The notes beneath the pieces were generated by a model. It was given only the letters and a program-made list of their open reading frames with translations. It had not been told where the DNA came from and ran no database searches. The position numbers were made by a program, and so were the translations under genes. Of a stretch of 64,000 nt of DNA, positions 28,230 through 36,229 are shown one piece after another. Source of the stretch: Kaistella treverensis (GTDB lineage Bacteria; Bacteroidota; Bacteroidia; Flavobacteriales; Weeksellaceae); contig NZ_FORQ01000003.1 of assembly GCF_900114045.1 (NCBI RefSeq), positions 248,001 through 312,000 of the forward strand, read 5' to 3'. Numbering within the stretch: the stretch's first letter is position 1; each line of letters opens with the position of its first letter.

Positions 28230-28609
28230 ACTAAGTCTAATTTGATATTTCTATAGCGATTTCTTCTCTTAAGGTATTTATAGATGAAGTTCAAGACCAA
28301 TCAAAACTTTTTATGAAAGTTATACATTTTAACAATTATTACTTTGTGTATCCATACCAGAAGATATGAGTTTACACAAGACAAATTCATAAAGCCAAAG
28401 GTGATGAATTTGACAATGTGCTTTTAGTTCTGAGAGAAGAGAAGGATATTAATTTTTTAATTTAACAGAATTTGCTTTCAAATGAAGAACATCGAATAAA
28501 TTATGTCGCCATCAGCAGAGCTAGAAATAGGTTATTTATTTCTGTGCCTGCACTATCTGCTACTTTTCAGACCAATCTAAGTACATATTATGATATTGAA
28601 CATTTGTAA
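28230..28609 (+). pseudogene. Relic of a UvrD-like (GajB-type) helicase gene
   Basis: Two parts of a superfamily 1 helicase remain. At about 28274 a frame reads VFIDEVQDQSKLFMKVI, a motif II (DExQD). From about 28385 another stretch reads IHKAKGDEFDNVLLVLREE, then after an in-frame TAA, INYVAISRARNRLFISVPA to a stop at 28607-28609, which matches motifs V/VI (YVAxSRA) and the C-terminus. The region between motif II and V is deleted. The partner gene is not present. Small UvrD helicases of this type occur with OLD nucleases (Gabija and similar). Confidence 0.6.
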
Positions 28610-28743
28610 AATATGACTTACAGAAAAAATGATCGTTCCAACTTATGCGAAAACCACACAAGTTGGAAAGTTGTAATAGTATCTTCTTCTGTACTTTTGA
28701 TGAATTAAAAAAAATCCGATATTTACAATGTGTTTTAGAAGTT

Positions 28744-29715
28744 ATGGAGATTAAAAAACCAATAGAAATTTTTCAAGCCAACGATGGTTCAACTCAAATA
28801 GATGTACAATTTGAACAAGAAACAGTCTGGCTTACACAAGCACAAATGGCAGAACTTTTTGAGACTACATCTCAAAATATTACGATGCACTTGAAAAGTA
28901 TTTTCAAAGATGAAGAACTTAATGAAAATTCAACTTGTAAGGATTTCTTACAAGTTCGAAGAGAAGGAACGAGAACTGTAAAAAGAAAACAATTGCACTA
29001 CAATTTAGATGCGATTATTTCAGTAGGATATAGAGTAAAATCAGCAAGAGCAACCCAATTCCGAATTTGGGCAAACAAAGTTATAAAAGAATATTTAGTC
29101 AAAGGTTACGCAGTCAACGAAAAAAGATTAGCCCAAAAAGAGCAGGAAGTTCAACTCCTAAAAAATGGGATTCAGATTTTAAGTCGCGTTGTTGAAGAGA
29201 AAACAGATGAAAATGAATGGCTGTCAATTTTCTCTAAAGGCTTACAATTATTAGATGATTATGACCACGAAGAATTGGATTCTAAAGGTTTAACTAAAAA
29301 ACAAGCAATTTATCCTGCCAGAGAAGATTATCAACAACTTATAAATGTAATGGTTGTTGATTTTGATTCACAAGTATTTGGAAAAGAAAAGGATCAAAAT
29401 TTTGAAAGTTCAATTGCTCAAATAGAAAAAGGTTTCGGAGAAAATGATTTCTATCCAACATTGGAGGAGAAAGCAACAATGCTTCTATATTTAGTTGTGA
29501 AAAATCATTCTTTTGTAGATGGCAATAAAAGAATTGCAGCGGCGTGTTTTCTTAAATTTTTACAAACCAATAAAATGCTTTTCAACGCCCAAAATGAACT
29601 AATTATTGGGAATGATACTTTAGCTAGTTTAACGCTTTTCATAGCATCAAGTAAACCAGAAGAAATGGAAACCGTTAAACGATTGGTGATAAGTGTTTTG
29701 AATAGGAATAATTAA
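28744..29715 (+). CDS. RhuM-Fic/DOC fusion protein
   Basis: Starting at 28744 gives 323 residues; the longer frame from 28645 would add a cysteine-rich, unlike N-terminus. The first half is the RhuM domain (VWLTQAQMAELFETTSQNIT, then LDAIISVGYRVKSARATQFR), and after a helical linker the C-terminal part is a Fic/DOC domain with HSFVDGNKR (HxFxDGNKR). Fic proteins modify targets with AMP or phosphate; the target here is unknown. No separate antitoxin gene is adjacent, so inhibition may be internal. It follows the helicase relic and precedes the AbiE module, with its own likely terminator. Confidence 0.88.
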   Translation: MEIKKPIEIFQANDGSTQIDVQFEQETVWLTQAQMAELFETTSQNITMHLKSIFKDEELNENSTCKDFLQVRREGTRTVKRKQLHYNLDAIISVGYRVKSARATQFRIWANKVIKEYLVKGYAVNEKRLAQKEQEVQLLKNGIQILSRVVEEKTDENEWLSIFSKGLQLLDDYDHEELDSKGLTKKQAIYPAREDYQQLINVMVVDFDSQVFGKEKDQNFESSIAQIEKGFGENDFYPTLEEKATMLLYLVVKNHSFVDGNKRIAAACFLKFLQTNKMLFNAQNELIIGNDTLASLTLFIASSKPEEMETVKRLVISVLNRNN

Positions 29716-29728
29716 ACAACTCTAAAGC

Positions 29729-29773
29729 GTCCAATACCAGTAAATTTGTTCTACAAATTTACTGGTATTGGAC
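29729..29773. repeat. 21-base perfect hairpin downstream of the Fic gene
   Basis: GTCCAATACCAGTAAATTTG plus one more base and its exact complement, separated by a 3-base loop. It lacks a T tract, so it may be a factor-independent pause, a 3' end protector or a mobile-element scar rather than a standard terminator. Confidence 0.6.
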
Positions 29774-29796
29774 TGAATATACAAATCAAGGCGATA

Positions 29797-29829
29797 TTTG
29801 TCGCAAATGTTTACTATATTTGCGACAAA
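29797..29829. promoter_or_regulatory. Inverted-repeat operator overlapping the AbiE promoter
   Basis: TTTGTCGCAAAT (29797-29808) and ATTTGCGACAAA (29818-29829) form a perfect 12-base inverted repeat with a 9-base spacer. A -7 element TATATTTG lies at 29815-29822, inside the right arm, so a bound protein would block transcription. AbiEi antitoxins are known to bind inverted repeats in their own promoter, so autoregulation is the natural reading. Confidence 0.65.
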
Positions 29830-29846
29830 ATTTACTAGTTTAAGTA

Positions 29847-30452
29847 ATGGAAAGCATTGATATTAAAATACTTGAAAAAATTAAAAAAGCGAAGAGGGGT
29901 TCGCTTTTTTATACCGAAGATTTTCTTTCTTTTGGGAACTATAAAGCCGTTTCTAAAGCATTAGAACGTTTAGTGAATGAGGAACAACTTTCTAGAGTTT
30001 CTCGTGGTATTTTCGCTGTTTTAGAGAAAGATCCTCATTTGGGTGAAGTGTTTCCAACTGCAGAAAAAATTGCTGAATCTATCAGGAAAAGAGATAAAGC
30101 CCGGATTATTCCTACTGGTACTTTAGCGCTGAATGCTTTAGGGTTATCAACTCAAATTCCAACGAATTTAGTTTATTTAACTGATGGGTCAGCAAGAACA
30201 ATAAAAGTCGGAAAAAGAACAATAGTTTTAAAAAAAGCAAGTCCTAAAAACCTTTCGGCAATTGGTTCTATAAGTGGAATTGTTATTCAAGCATTGAAAG
30301 AAATTGGAAAAGAAAATGTAACAGAAGTTGAAATTCAAACGATATTAAATCATTTAGAAAAAGAGGAATCTTATCGTTTAGAACATGATATTAAATTGGC
30401 TCCTGAATGGATAAGGATTATTATGCGTAAAGCTTTGAAAGAGGTAAAATGA
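29847..30452 (+). CDS. AbiEi-like (DUF6088) antitoxin
   Basis: The 201-residue protein has an N-terminal winged helix (GSLFYTEDFLSFGNYKAVSK to VSRGIFAV, about 15-58) and a C-terminal region with PTGTLALNALGLSTQIPTN (about 91-109), the pattern of type IV TA antitoxins of the AbiEi/DUF6088 group. It overlaps the toxin gene by ATGA. Expected role: repress the module's promoter and counter the toxin without stable protein contact. Confidence 0.82.
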   Translation: MESIDIKILEKIKKAKRGSLFYTEDFLSFGNYKAVSKALERLVNEEQLSRVSRGIFAVLEKDPHLGEVFPTAEKIAESIRKRDKARIIPTGTLALNALGLSTQIPTNLVYLTDGSARTIKVGKRTIVLKKASPKNLSAIGSISGIVIQALKEIGKENVTEVEIQTILNHLEKEESYRLEHDIKLAPEWIRIIMRKALKEVK

Positions 30453-31564
30453 AAAATAAATTTTTAAACTTACCAGAACAAACAAGAATAAATGCAATCA
30501 ATCAAATTGCTGAAGAAAAAGGAATTTCACCTTTTGCAGTTGAAAAGGATTGGTGGGTTACACAAACTTTATCTATCATTTTTGAAATGGAAGAAGCTCC
30601 TTATTTAGTATTTAAAGGTGGAACTTCATTAAGTAAGTCCTGGAATTTAATTCAAAGGTTTTCAGAAGATATAGATTTAGCGATAGACAGAGAATTTTTA
30701 GGATTTTCCGAAACTCCGAAAAGAAAGACTAATCTTAGAAAGAAGTCCGGAATATTCGTTTCAGAAGAATTCTATCCCAAATTGCAAAAACGCTTTATCG
30801 AAAAGGGTATTGGTAAGGATGTTCGTTTTACTTTAGAAGATGCACAGTCAGATCAAGATCCAAGAATCATTAATATTTACTATCCAACTTTAATAGTTGC
30901 GATAGGATATATGAATCCTAGAGTCCAGATAGAAGTTGGTTGTAGGTCATTGAAAGAGCCATATTCAAACTGTTTAGTTTCATCATTTATAGACGAGGAA
31001 TATAAAAATTTGGATTTTGCTGAATTAGCTTTTAATGTTCCATCAGTTAATCCAGAAGAAATTCTTGAGAAAAAAGGAGGTAAGGTATCAATTAACGGCT
31101 GCACAAAACACATTAGAGATAATCAAACCAATATTTCTTATGATAAATTGTTTGGAGATTATTTAGAGGGGGCAACAGAATTTATTATTCAAGATCCTTA
31201 CATTCGGTATGCATATCAATTCAGAAATTTCATGGAGTTGTGTTCATTAATTTACCAAAAAAATAGCGAGGCAGAAAAAATAACGTTAAAACTGATCACT
31301 TGGAATGACAAAGATTTTATGGAAAGCGCCACCGAAAGTTTTAATGAAATAAAGGATTCTTTGGCAGAAATAAATATCGATTTTGAAGTCGATTTTAAAG
31401 TATCGGCGCATGACAGATACATTACTTGCAACAATGGATGGCGAATTATTTTAGGCAGAGGTTTAGACATTTGGCAGAAAAGCAACGGCAGATATGATAT
31501 TGCAGAATTACTGCAAGAAAAACGAAAATGCAGGGAGTTTGATATGGTGGTGATTGCGGAGTAG
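30449..31564 (+). CDS. AbiEii-like nucleotidyltransferase toxin
   Basis: The 371-residue protein has the nucleotidyltransferase core YLVFKGGTSLSKSWNLIQRF and SEDIDLAID (about 50-80), giving the GGTS...DxD motif of AbiEii/AbiGii (DUF1814-type) toxins, after a lead VEKDWWVTQTLSII that is typical of the family. Related toxins add nucleotides to tRNA acceptor stems. Full length with an intact active site; likely an abortive-infection module. It is the last clearly intact gene of the integrase-led island. Confidence 0.9.
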   Translation: MKNKFLNLPEQTRINAINQIAEEKGISPFAVEKDWWVTQTLSIIFEMEEAPYLVFKGGTSLSKSWNLIQRFSEDIDLAIDREFLGFSETPKRKTNLRKKSGIFVSEEFYPKLQKRFIEKGIGKDVRFTLEDAQSDQDPRIINIYYPTLIVAIGYMNPRVQIEVGCRSLKEPYSNCLVSSFIDEEYKNLDFAELAFNVPSVNPEEILEKKGGKVSINGCTKHIRDNQTNISYDKLFGDYLEGATEFIIQDPYIRYAYQFRNFMELCSLIYQKNSEAEKITLKLITWNDKDFMESATESFNEIKDSLAEINIDFEVDFKVSAHDRYITCNNGWRIILGRGLDIWQKSNGRYDIAELLQEKRKCREFDMVVIAE

Positions 31565-31896
31565 TAGCGAAATTTAAAATATTGGACACTATCTCGTAAA
31601 GTGTGTAACTTTCCAATCCTTAAAGCCGCCCGACGAATAAACCCCATAATCAGCGAATAATCTAACGATTGGTAGTATCTTCCACGAACTCTAGAAATAG
31701 CCCAAGTTTTTTGGCACAACTAACAACTGAAGAATTCTACTTCATAAGTTTATCAGCTCAATTTTCATATTTCCGCAAAAGAACTTGAGATAATCATGCT
31801 CTTTTGCAAACCATTGCAGATTCGCTGTTTTCCTGATCATATGAGGCGCTTCGGTCAGTCATTTACTGTTCTTTTAGTTTTAGAAATAGTATTTTT
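31565..31896. other. Degraded junction with an IS-like end
   Basis: No intact gene. Bases about 31588-31720 carry a CACTATCTCGTAAAGTGTGT segment that looks like an insertion-sequence terminus, and a minus-strand open stretch (SLDYSLIMGFIRRAALRIGK) without an identifiable family. The piece 31750-31860 encodes only a short minus-strand peptide. I read this as IS or element debris at the island edge. Confidence 0.3.
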
Positions 31897-32337
31897 CTAC
31901 TCCGGGAATAATATAGATCTGTTGCCTTTTGAAGTTTTCCAGTAGGAAGTGGACGAAAGATAATCTGAAAATGCATAGGGCAGTTCCTCTTTTTCCAATT
32001 GCTGAAGTACATTTTTAACCCAGTTTGCATATACCTTATTTTCACCCCCGCACTGGTCAAGAAATCCCGTTTTTTTCACGATAAATTTTGCGGCGATTTC
32101 CTCGATGGATTCTTCTATTTCTTTGCTGTTAATATCAAATTCGTCCTGCATCCAGCTTGAGGCAAACACCTCCCGGCGCTTTCCGTTATTCTCCGCTAGA
32201 AAAACACACCGCCACGAAAGACCTGAGGGGCATAAGGAGGGTATAATCCCTAAATTCTCAAATCCTAGTTGGTGTAAAACTCGGGCCAGAGAACGCAGCT
32301 TTTGCAGATTGCGCATATATAATTGGGTTCCATACAA
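31897..32337 (-). CDS. Orphan hypothetical protein
   Basis: The 146-residue frame has reasonable protein composition: a helical start (NLQKLRSLARVLHQLGFENL), a mixed middle with SWRCVFLAENNGKRREVFAS and a helical C-terminal half. I do not recognise a family and see no catalytic motif. It stands alone between decayed segments, so it may itself be a remnant. No clear ribosome-binding site was found. Confidence 0.4.
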   Translation of the reverse strand: MYGTQLYMRNLQKLRSLARVLHQLGFENLGIIPSLCPSGLSWRCVFLAENNGKRREVFASSWMQDEFDINSKEIEESIEEIAAKFIVKKTGFLDQCGGENKVYANWVKNVLQQLEKEELPYAFSDYLSSTSYWKTSKGNRSILFPE

Positions 32338-32960
32338 TTAACGGTTAAATTTTTAGTGAGAACATGCATTATGTTCATCGTTTACCCATATATATAAGCA
32401 AATACCACGGTTTTATAATGGCAATCGTCCTTATATATTTTTATAGCCTATTGGGTATTAAATGCGTGGAAATTTAAGCCCTGAAAAACATTTGCTGCGA
32501 ATAAACCATATATTTACCGCAAAATATACGGAGAATAATCATTATATTTACTGCATAATCTTTAACGATGGCACCATATATCCACGAACTAAACCAATGG
32601 CCACTCTTCTTCTGGCAGGATGAAGAGTTATTGGGACTAGTATAAAACCGGCGAAGGTACAGTTAGGTAAGCCGCTATTGGTGATTTCATGCAATATAGC
32701 AATGTAAAAGCATTAAAAGATCTGTCACACCCGGTCAAGTTAGGGATTATAGAGCTACAATGGAAAGTAACAGAAAAGGGATTTTTAACAGATGGAATAT
32801 TACCCTCCAAGTTAGGAAGGACACTACTAGTCATGTTATTTAGATCCTGTATCGGAAAGTAACTTCATCTAAAGTGACTTCCACATCCGTATGAAATTAA
32901 AGATCCCCACAGTGGTCCGGAAATTGACCTGTGGATCCGTAACAATGGTATCTCCAATAA
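32338..32960. other. Intergenic region with a dead Fic/DUF4172 gene start
   Basis: At 32568-32645 a 25-codon frame, MAPYIHELNQWPLFFWQDEE..., matches the N-terminus of Fic-family DUF4172 proteins, then stops. The repeated upstream element ATATTTACCGCA / ATATTTACTGCA (about 32508-32553) may be its old operator. A further open frame of 57 codons (32689-32862, MQYSNVKALKDLSHPVKLGI...) is of unknown kind. The rest shows nothing clear. Confidence 0.45.
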
Positions 32961-33530
32961 ATGCATGAAACCTTAAAAAACTTTATTCTTGCCCGTTCGT
33001 CACCCGATGAGCGGGCGCTCGCACAAATTCTTTCGTGTTTCAGTTCCGTTAAGACCAAGCGTAACCAGATTCTTACGGGCCGTGATGAAGTTTGCCGGCA
33101 TTATTACTTTATAAACAGCGGGTGTATGCGAATCTTTACCACGGATAAAAACGGGAATGAAAGATCCCGATATTTTGCATTTGAGGGCAATTTTGTTACT
33201 GCACTTCCAAGCTTCATAGACCAGCTGCCGGCAGACGAATACCTGCAGAGTATTGAGCCGTCTGAACTTCTCTGTATCACACGTTCTGATTTTTACAGTT
33301 TGGTAGAGAATGTGCCCGCTTTTGCTAAAATCTATACGGAAATTCTGGAACTGGGATTCATAGCAGCCCAAAAGAGAATTTATGGATTTCAGAGTTTTAA
33401 TGCGCTCGAAAAGGTAAGGTGGATCATTCACCACCAGCCGCAGGTGCTTTTACGGCTGTCCAACAAAATGGCAGCTACTTATCTTGGCATATCGCCTTCC
33501 ACATTAAGCAGGATAAAACCGCGGTTATAG
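32961..33530 (+). CDS. Crp/Fnr-family transcription regulator
   Basis: The 189-residue protein has a cyclic-nucleotide-binding-like domain (about 1-120; YYFINSGCMRIFTTDKNGNE, YFAFEGNFVTALPSF) and a C-terminal winged helix (LRLSNKMAATYLGISPSTLSRI). It has no cysteine cluster for an Fe-S centre, so it is not a classical Fnr oxygen sensor; it is like many Bacteroidota Crp/Fnr proteins of unknown ligand. It stands 63 bases before the exported heme-binding-like protein, which it may control. More GC-rich than the island. Confidence 0.9.
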   Translation: MHETLKNFILARSSPDERALAQILSCFSSVKTKRNQILTGRDEVCRHYYFINSGCMRIFTTDKNGNERSRYFAFEGNFVTALPSFIDQLPADEYLQSIEPSELLCITRSDFYSLVENVPAFAKIYTEILELGFIAAQKRIYGFQSFNALEKVRWIIHHQPQVLLRLSNKMAATYLGISPSTLSRIKPRL

Positions 33531-33593
33531 AAAACGTTGACTTAGAGCAACTTTTTGCGGTTACCGACGTATTACCTTTGCTGAAATTTAAGT

Positions 33594-34115
33594 ATGAAAC
33601 CGATCTTACCCATTCTGCTCCTGCTGTCAACACTGGCATCAGCACAACACACCACTCAGCTAAAACCGGTCCCGCAGCTGTCTTTTGTCAGGTCTGCAGA
33701 CCAGCTTACTTTGGAAGCGGCTTTCGAACTTGCAAAAAGAAGTTCTGAAAAAGCCAGAAGTTTTGATCGTGAAGTTTCGGTCGCAGTGCTGGACGCCTCG
33801 GGCACGGTGGTGCTGCTGCTCCGTGGCGACGGCGTTGGGCCTCATAATACCGAAGCGGCACGGCGGAAGGCATACACTGCACTTTCAACCAAGACCGCAA
33901 CACTTTCGCTCCTCAGGAAATCCGCCGCAAACCCCGACACGCAGAACCTGAATACGCTTCCCGAGTTGCTGCTGCTCAGTGGCGGAGTTCCGATTTGGTA
34001 CCGCGGTAATGTGATAGGCGGCATTGGGGTCGCCGGTGGCGGCAGTGCGGAAAATGATGATATCATCGCGCGTGCAGCCGCACTACCTGAACAAGGAATT
34101 TTAACTTCCAAATAA
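33594..34115 (+). CDS. Exported GlcG/HbpS-like (DUF336) protein
   Basis: The 173-residue precursor has a signal peptide ending LASAQ. The mature part is the GlcG/HbpS fold: LTLEAAFELAKRSSEKA, VSVAVLDASGTVVLLLRGDG, AARRKAYTALSTKTAT, then GGVPIWYRGNVIGGIGVAGG. HbpS of Streptomyces binds heme; other members are of unknown role. It precedes the HIU-hydrolase-like gene by 16 bases, so they are likely co-transcribed. Confidence 0.88.
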   Translation: MKPILPILLLLSTLASAQHTTQLKPVPQLSFVRSADQLTLEAAFELAKRSSEKARSFDREVSVAVLDASGTVVLLLRGDGVGPHNTEAARRKAYTALSTKTATLSLLRKSAANPDTQNLNTLPELLLLSGGVPIWYRGNVIGGIGVAGGGSAENDDIIARAAALPEQGILTSK

Positions 34116-34131
34116 TCTTAAAATAATCAAT

Positions 34132-34530
34132 ATGAAAAAAATGTTTTTTACTGCCTTTTTCGCAGTTCTGTCTGTTTGCGCTTTCGGCCAGACAAACACT
34201 TACCAGTTGTCAAGCCACATTCTCGATGTGTCTGAAGGAAAACCTGCCAGCGGCGTAAATATCCGGCTGGAACGTTACAGCAGTGGGGTATGGTCTTTAG
34301 TTGATGAGAAAACAACTGATAAGAACGGCAGAATCACCGATTTTTTACCCGGCAACAAATCTACAGGTATCTACAAACTTACGTATCTCGTCAGCGATTA
34401 CTTTAAAAGGACAAATAAAGAATCTTTCTACCCTTTCATTGAAGTTGTATTCCAGATCAAAGATGATCAGCATTATCACGTACCCATCACACTCTCCGCT
34501 TACGGATATTCGACCTACAGAGGGAATTAG
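34132..34530 (+). CDS. Exported transthyretin-like protein / 5-hydroxyisourate hydrolase
   Basis: The 132-residue protein has a signal peptide (to AFGQ) and the transthyretin-related fold: SSHILDVSEGKPASGVNIRL with the catalytic His and Arg, DQHYHVPITLSAYGYSTYRG with the second His, and a C-terminus YRGN where HIU hydrolases normally end YRGS. HIU hydrolase acts in purine breakdown (5-hydroxyisourate to OHCU). The export signal and the lack of uricase or other ureide genes are unusual, so the substrate may be extracellular or different. Confidence 0.85.
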   Translation: MKKMFFTAFFAVLSVCAFGQTNTYQLSSHILDVSEGKPASGVNIRLERYSSGVWSLVDEKTTDKNGRITDFLPGNKSTGIYKLTYLVSDYFKRTNKESFYPFIEVVFQIKDDQHYHVPITLSAYGYSTYRGN

Positions 34531-34604
34531 AATTGATGGAAACCGGTTTCGGTGACGTGACTCCAGCTATTCACAAAAATGTACAACTTATAATAAAAAT
34601 AATA

Positions 34605-35375
34605 ATGGTAAAAATATTCAATCTGATCGCAATTGCAGCCCTGCTCTCGGGCTGTAAAACAGGTGATGCAGCTCAAGAAGCGGTACAGGCGGAACTCCGC
34701 GGATCCTGGGAAATAACTGATCTTCGGGGTAATAAACCAAAAACTATTAAACCTGTACGGATAGAATTTTCCGAAAACAACAGGGTAAACGGGTTTTTAG
34801 GCTGCAACACGGTGCGGGGAACCTATATGGCAGACACCAAAAACCAGCGGATTAAGCTGAATGGTCTTGCCACTACAAGGATGACCTGCCCGGATCAGAA
34901 TTTCGAAAATGAAATGACCAAAGCCCTGGAAGACGCAGCAAACTTCATTTTTGAAGATGGGAAACTGATGCTAAGCGGAGAGGACCGGTCTCCTTTAGCC
35001 ACATTTAAGAAGATCAGCCATCCTGAAGTAACAAACAAATACTGGAAATTAGTTCAGTTGGATGGTAAGGCAGTTACCATGGAGGCCTCACAGCAGCAGG
35101 AACAGTATTTTATACTCCGCAGTGACGGAACTGTTAACGGATTTGCCGGCTGCAATAACTTCACAGGTGCGTACCAGATTAACGAAGGGAACAGAATCCG
35201 TTTTGATGAGAACATGGCGGCGACAATGAGAGCCTGCCCCGACCTTGGCTTCAATGAGCGTGGATTTCTCGAAGTTTTTCGACTTGCAGAGAGCTATACC
35301 GTCAGCGGTGACACACTACACCTTATTGTTGGAAAACGGATGCCTCTCGCAGTGTTCGAAGCGGTATATTTCTAA
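34605..35375 (+). CDS. Double META-domain lipoprotein
   Basis: Start at 34605 gives 256 residues with lipobox LLSGC; the upstream in-frame ATGs would add an unlikely leader. Two META domains follow: about 25-135 (LRGSWEITDLRG, VNGFLGCNTVRGTYMAD, MTCPDQNFENEMTKAL) and about 145-256 (KYWKLVQLDGKAV, VNGFAGCNNFTGAY, MRACPDLGFNERGF). META/HslJ domains occur in envelope lipoproteins linked to stress or antibiotic tolerance. It ends the GC-rich group. Confidence 0.9.
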   Translation: MVKIFNLIAIAALLSGCKTGDAAQEAVQAELRGSWEITDLRGNKPKTIKPVRIEFSENNRVNGFLGCNTVRGTYMADTKNQRIKLNGLATTRMTCPDQNFENEMTKALEDAANFIFEDGKLMLSGEDRSPLATFKKISHPEVTNKYWKLVQLDGKAVTMEASQQQEQYFILRSDGTVNGFAGCNNFTGAYQINEGNRIRFDENMAATMRACPDLGFNERGFLEVFRLAESYTVSGDTLHLIVGKRMPLAVFEAVYF

Positions 35376-35425
35376 GGTTATGCGCGCATTTTAAATGTTG
35401 CGAATGGGCGCGTGAAGATCGTAAA

Positions 35426-35870
35426 TTATGTTTTTCCGCCGCACTCAAAGGTAATGGGCAAATTCACCATTTCGTAATGCTCATTCAAAACACTGCCATT
35501 GATGAATGTGGTTTTCTCCGTGTTGAAAATTCCGTAGGCTTCGTGAATATGTCCGAATAGATGATATTGTGGCTGTATTTTATATATTTTTTTCAACAGT
35601 TCTTCACAGCCTACATGTTGGTTGGAGTGGGTCTGGTCTAAAATTCCAAATGGCGGTCCGTGCGTAATTAATATATCGGTGTCCCTGGGAATATCTTTCC
35701 ATATTTTTTCAATTTCTTTACCGCGGTCTACATTGAAAGCCCAATTAAAAAACGTAGGCGGGTAAGGAGATCCCCAAATTTGAAGTCCATCAATCTCAAC
35801 GGAAGAGTTATGGAGGTAAAAGGTATTTTCGTTCAGAAAAGAATAGTTATTAAATTCTTTGTAACTTTGT
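35426..35870 (-). pseudogene. 5'-truncated metallophosphoesterase gene
   Basis: Reading the minus strand gives a good C-terminal part of a metallophosphatase: NSSVEIDGLQIWGSPYPPTF, RDTDILITHGPPFGILDQTH, YHLFGHIHEAYGIFNTEK and FINGSVLNEHYEMVNLPITF, ending ECGGKT at 35426. The metal-binding THG and GHIHE motifs remain, but the N-terminal ISDTH and GNHD parts (about 80 residues) are gone. Open reading stops near 35900, in the promoter of the HipBA module, so insertion of that module probably cut the gene. Confidence 0.8.
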
Positions 35871-35892
35871 AATACAATAATGTTAATTATTG
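35862..35892 (+). promoter_or_regulatory. hipBA promoter and putative operator
   Basis: TAACTTTG at 35862-35869 fits the -7 consensus, and CAATAAT-GTTA-ATTATTG at 35875-35892 is a perfect 7-base inverted repeat just downstream, where a HipB dimer could bind to repress the operon. Confidence 0.45.
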
Positions 35893-35920
35893 GTCGTTTA
35901 TCTCACTAAGTGCTACAATA

Positions 35921-36229
35921 ATGGTATTTATTTCTTTAGAAAAAGCGCAAAGAAAGTTGGTTCAAAATATTCGTGAACGACGATTATTGATGGAGCTCAC
36001 CCAAGAAGGATTGTCCGAAAGATCGGGTGTTCCATTATCTACATTGAGGAAATTTGAGCAGAAAGGCCTCATTTCTTTAGATTCATTTTTAAAAATACTT
36101 TCTGTAGTAGGAGGCCTGGAGGAAATGATAAATGTTTTGAAACCAATTAAGCCCAATTTTAAATCAATTGATGACGTATTAAAATCAGATAACAATGAGT
36201 TAACTAGAAAAAGAGGCAGCAAAAAATGA
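35921..36229 (+). CDS. hipB: HipB-like antitoxin
   Basis: The 102-residue XRE-type protein has an HTH at about residues 20-75 (MELTQEGLSERSGVPLSTLR, then LDSFLKILSVVGGLEEMINV) and a basic tail. It overlaps hipA by ATGA. Expected role: operator binding and neutralisation of HipA. Confidence 0.88.
   Translation: MVFISLEKAQRKLVQNIRERRLLMELTQEGLSERSGVPLSTLRKFEQKGLISLDSFLKILSVVGGLEEMINVLKPIKPNFKSIDDVLKSDNNELTRKRGSKK

Noticed and set aside
33419-33748. 109-residue plus-strand ORF
   Set aside because: It bridges the Crp/Fnr gene and the exported GlcG-like gene in another frame and shows no protein features.
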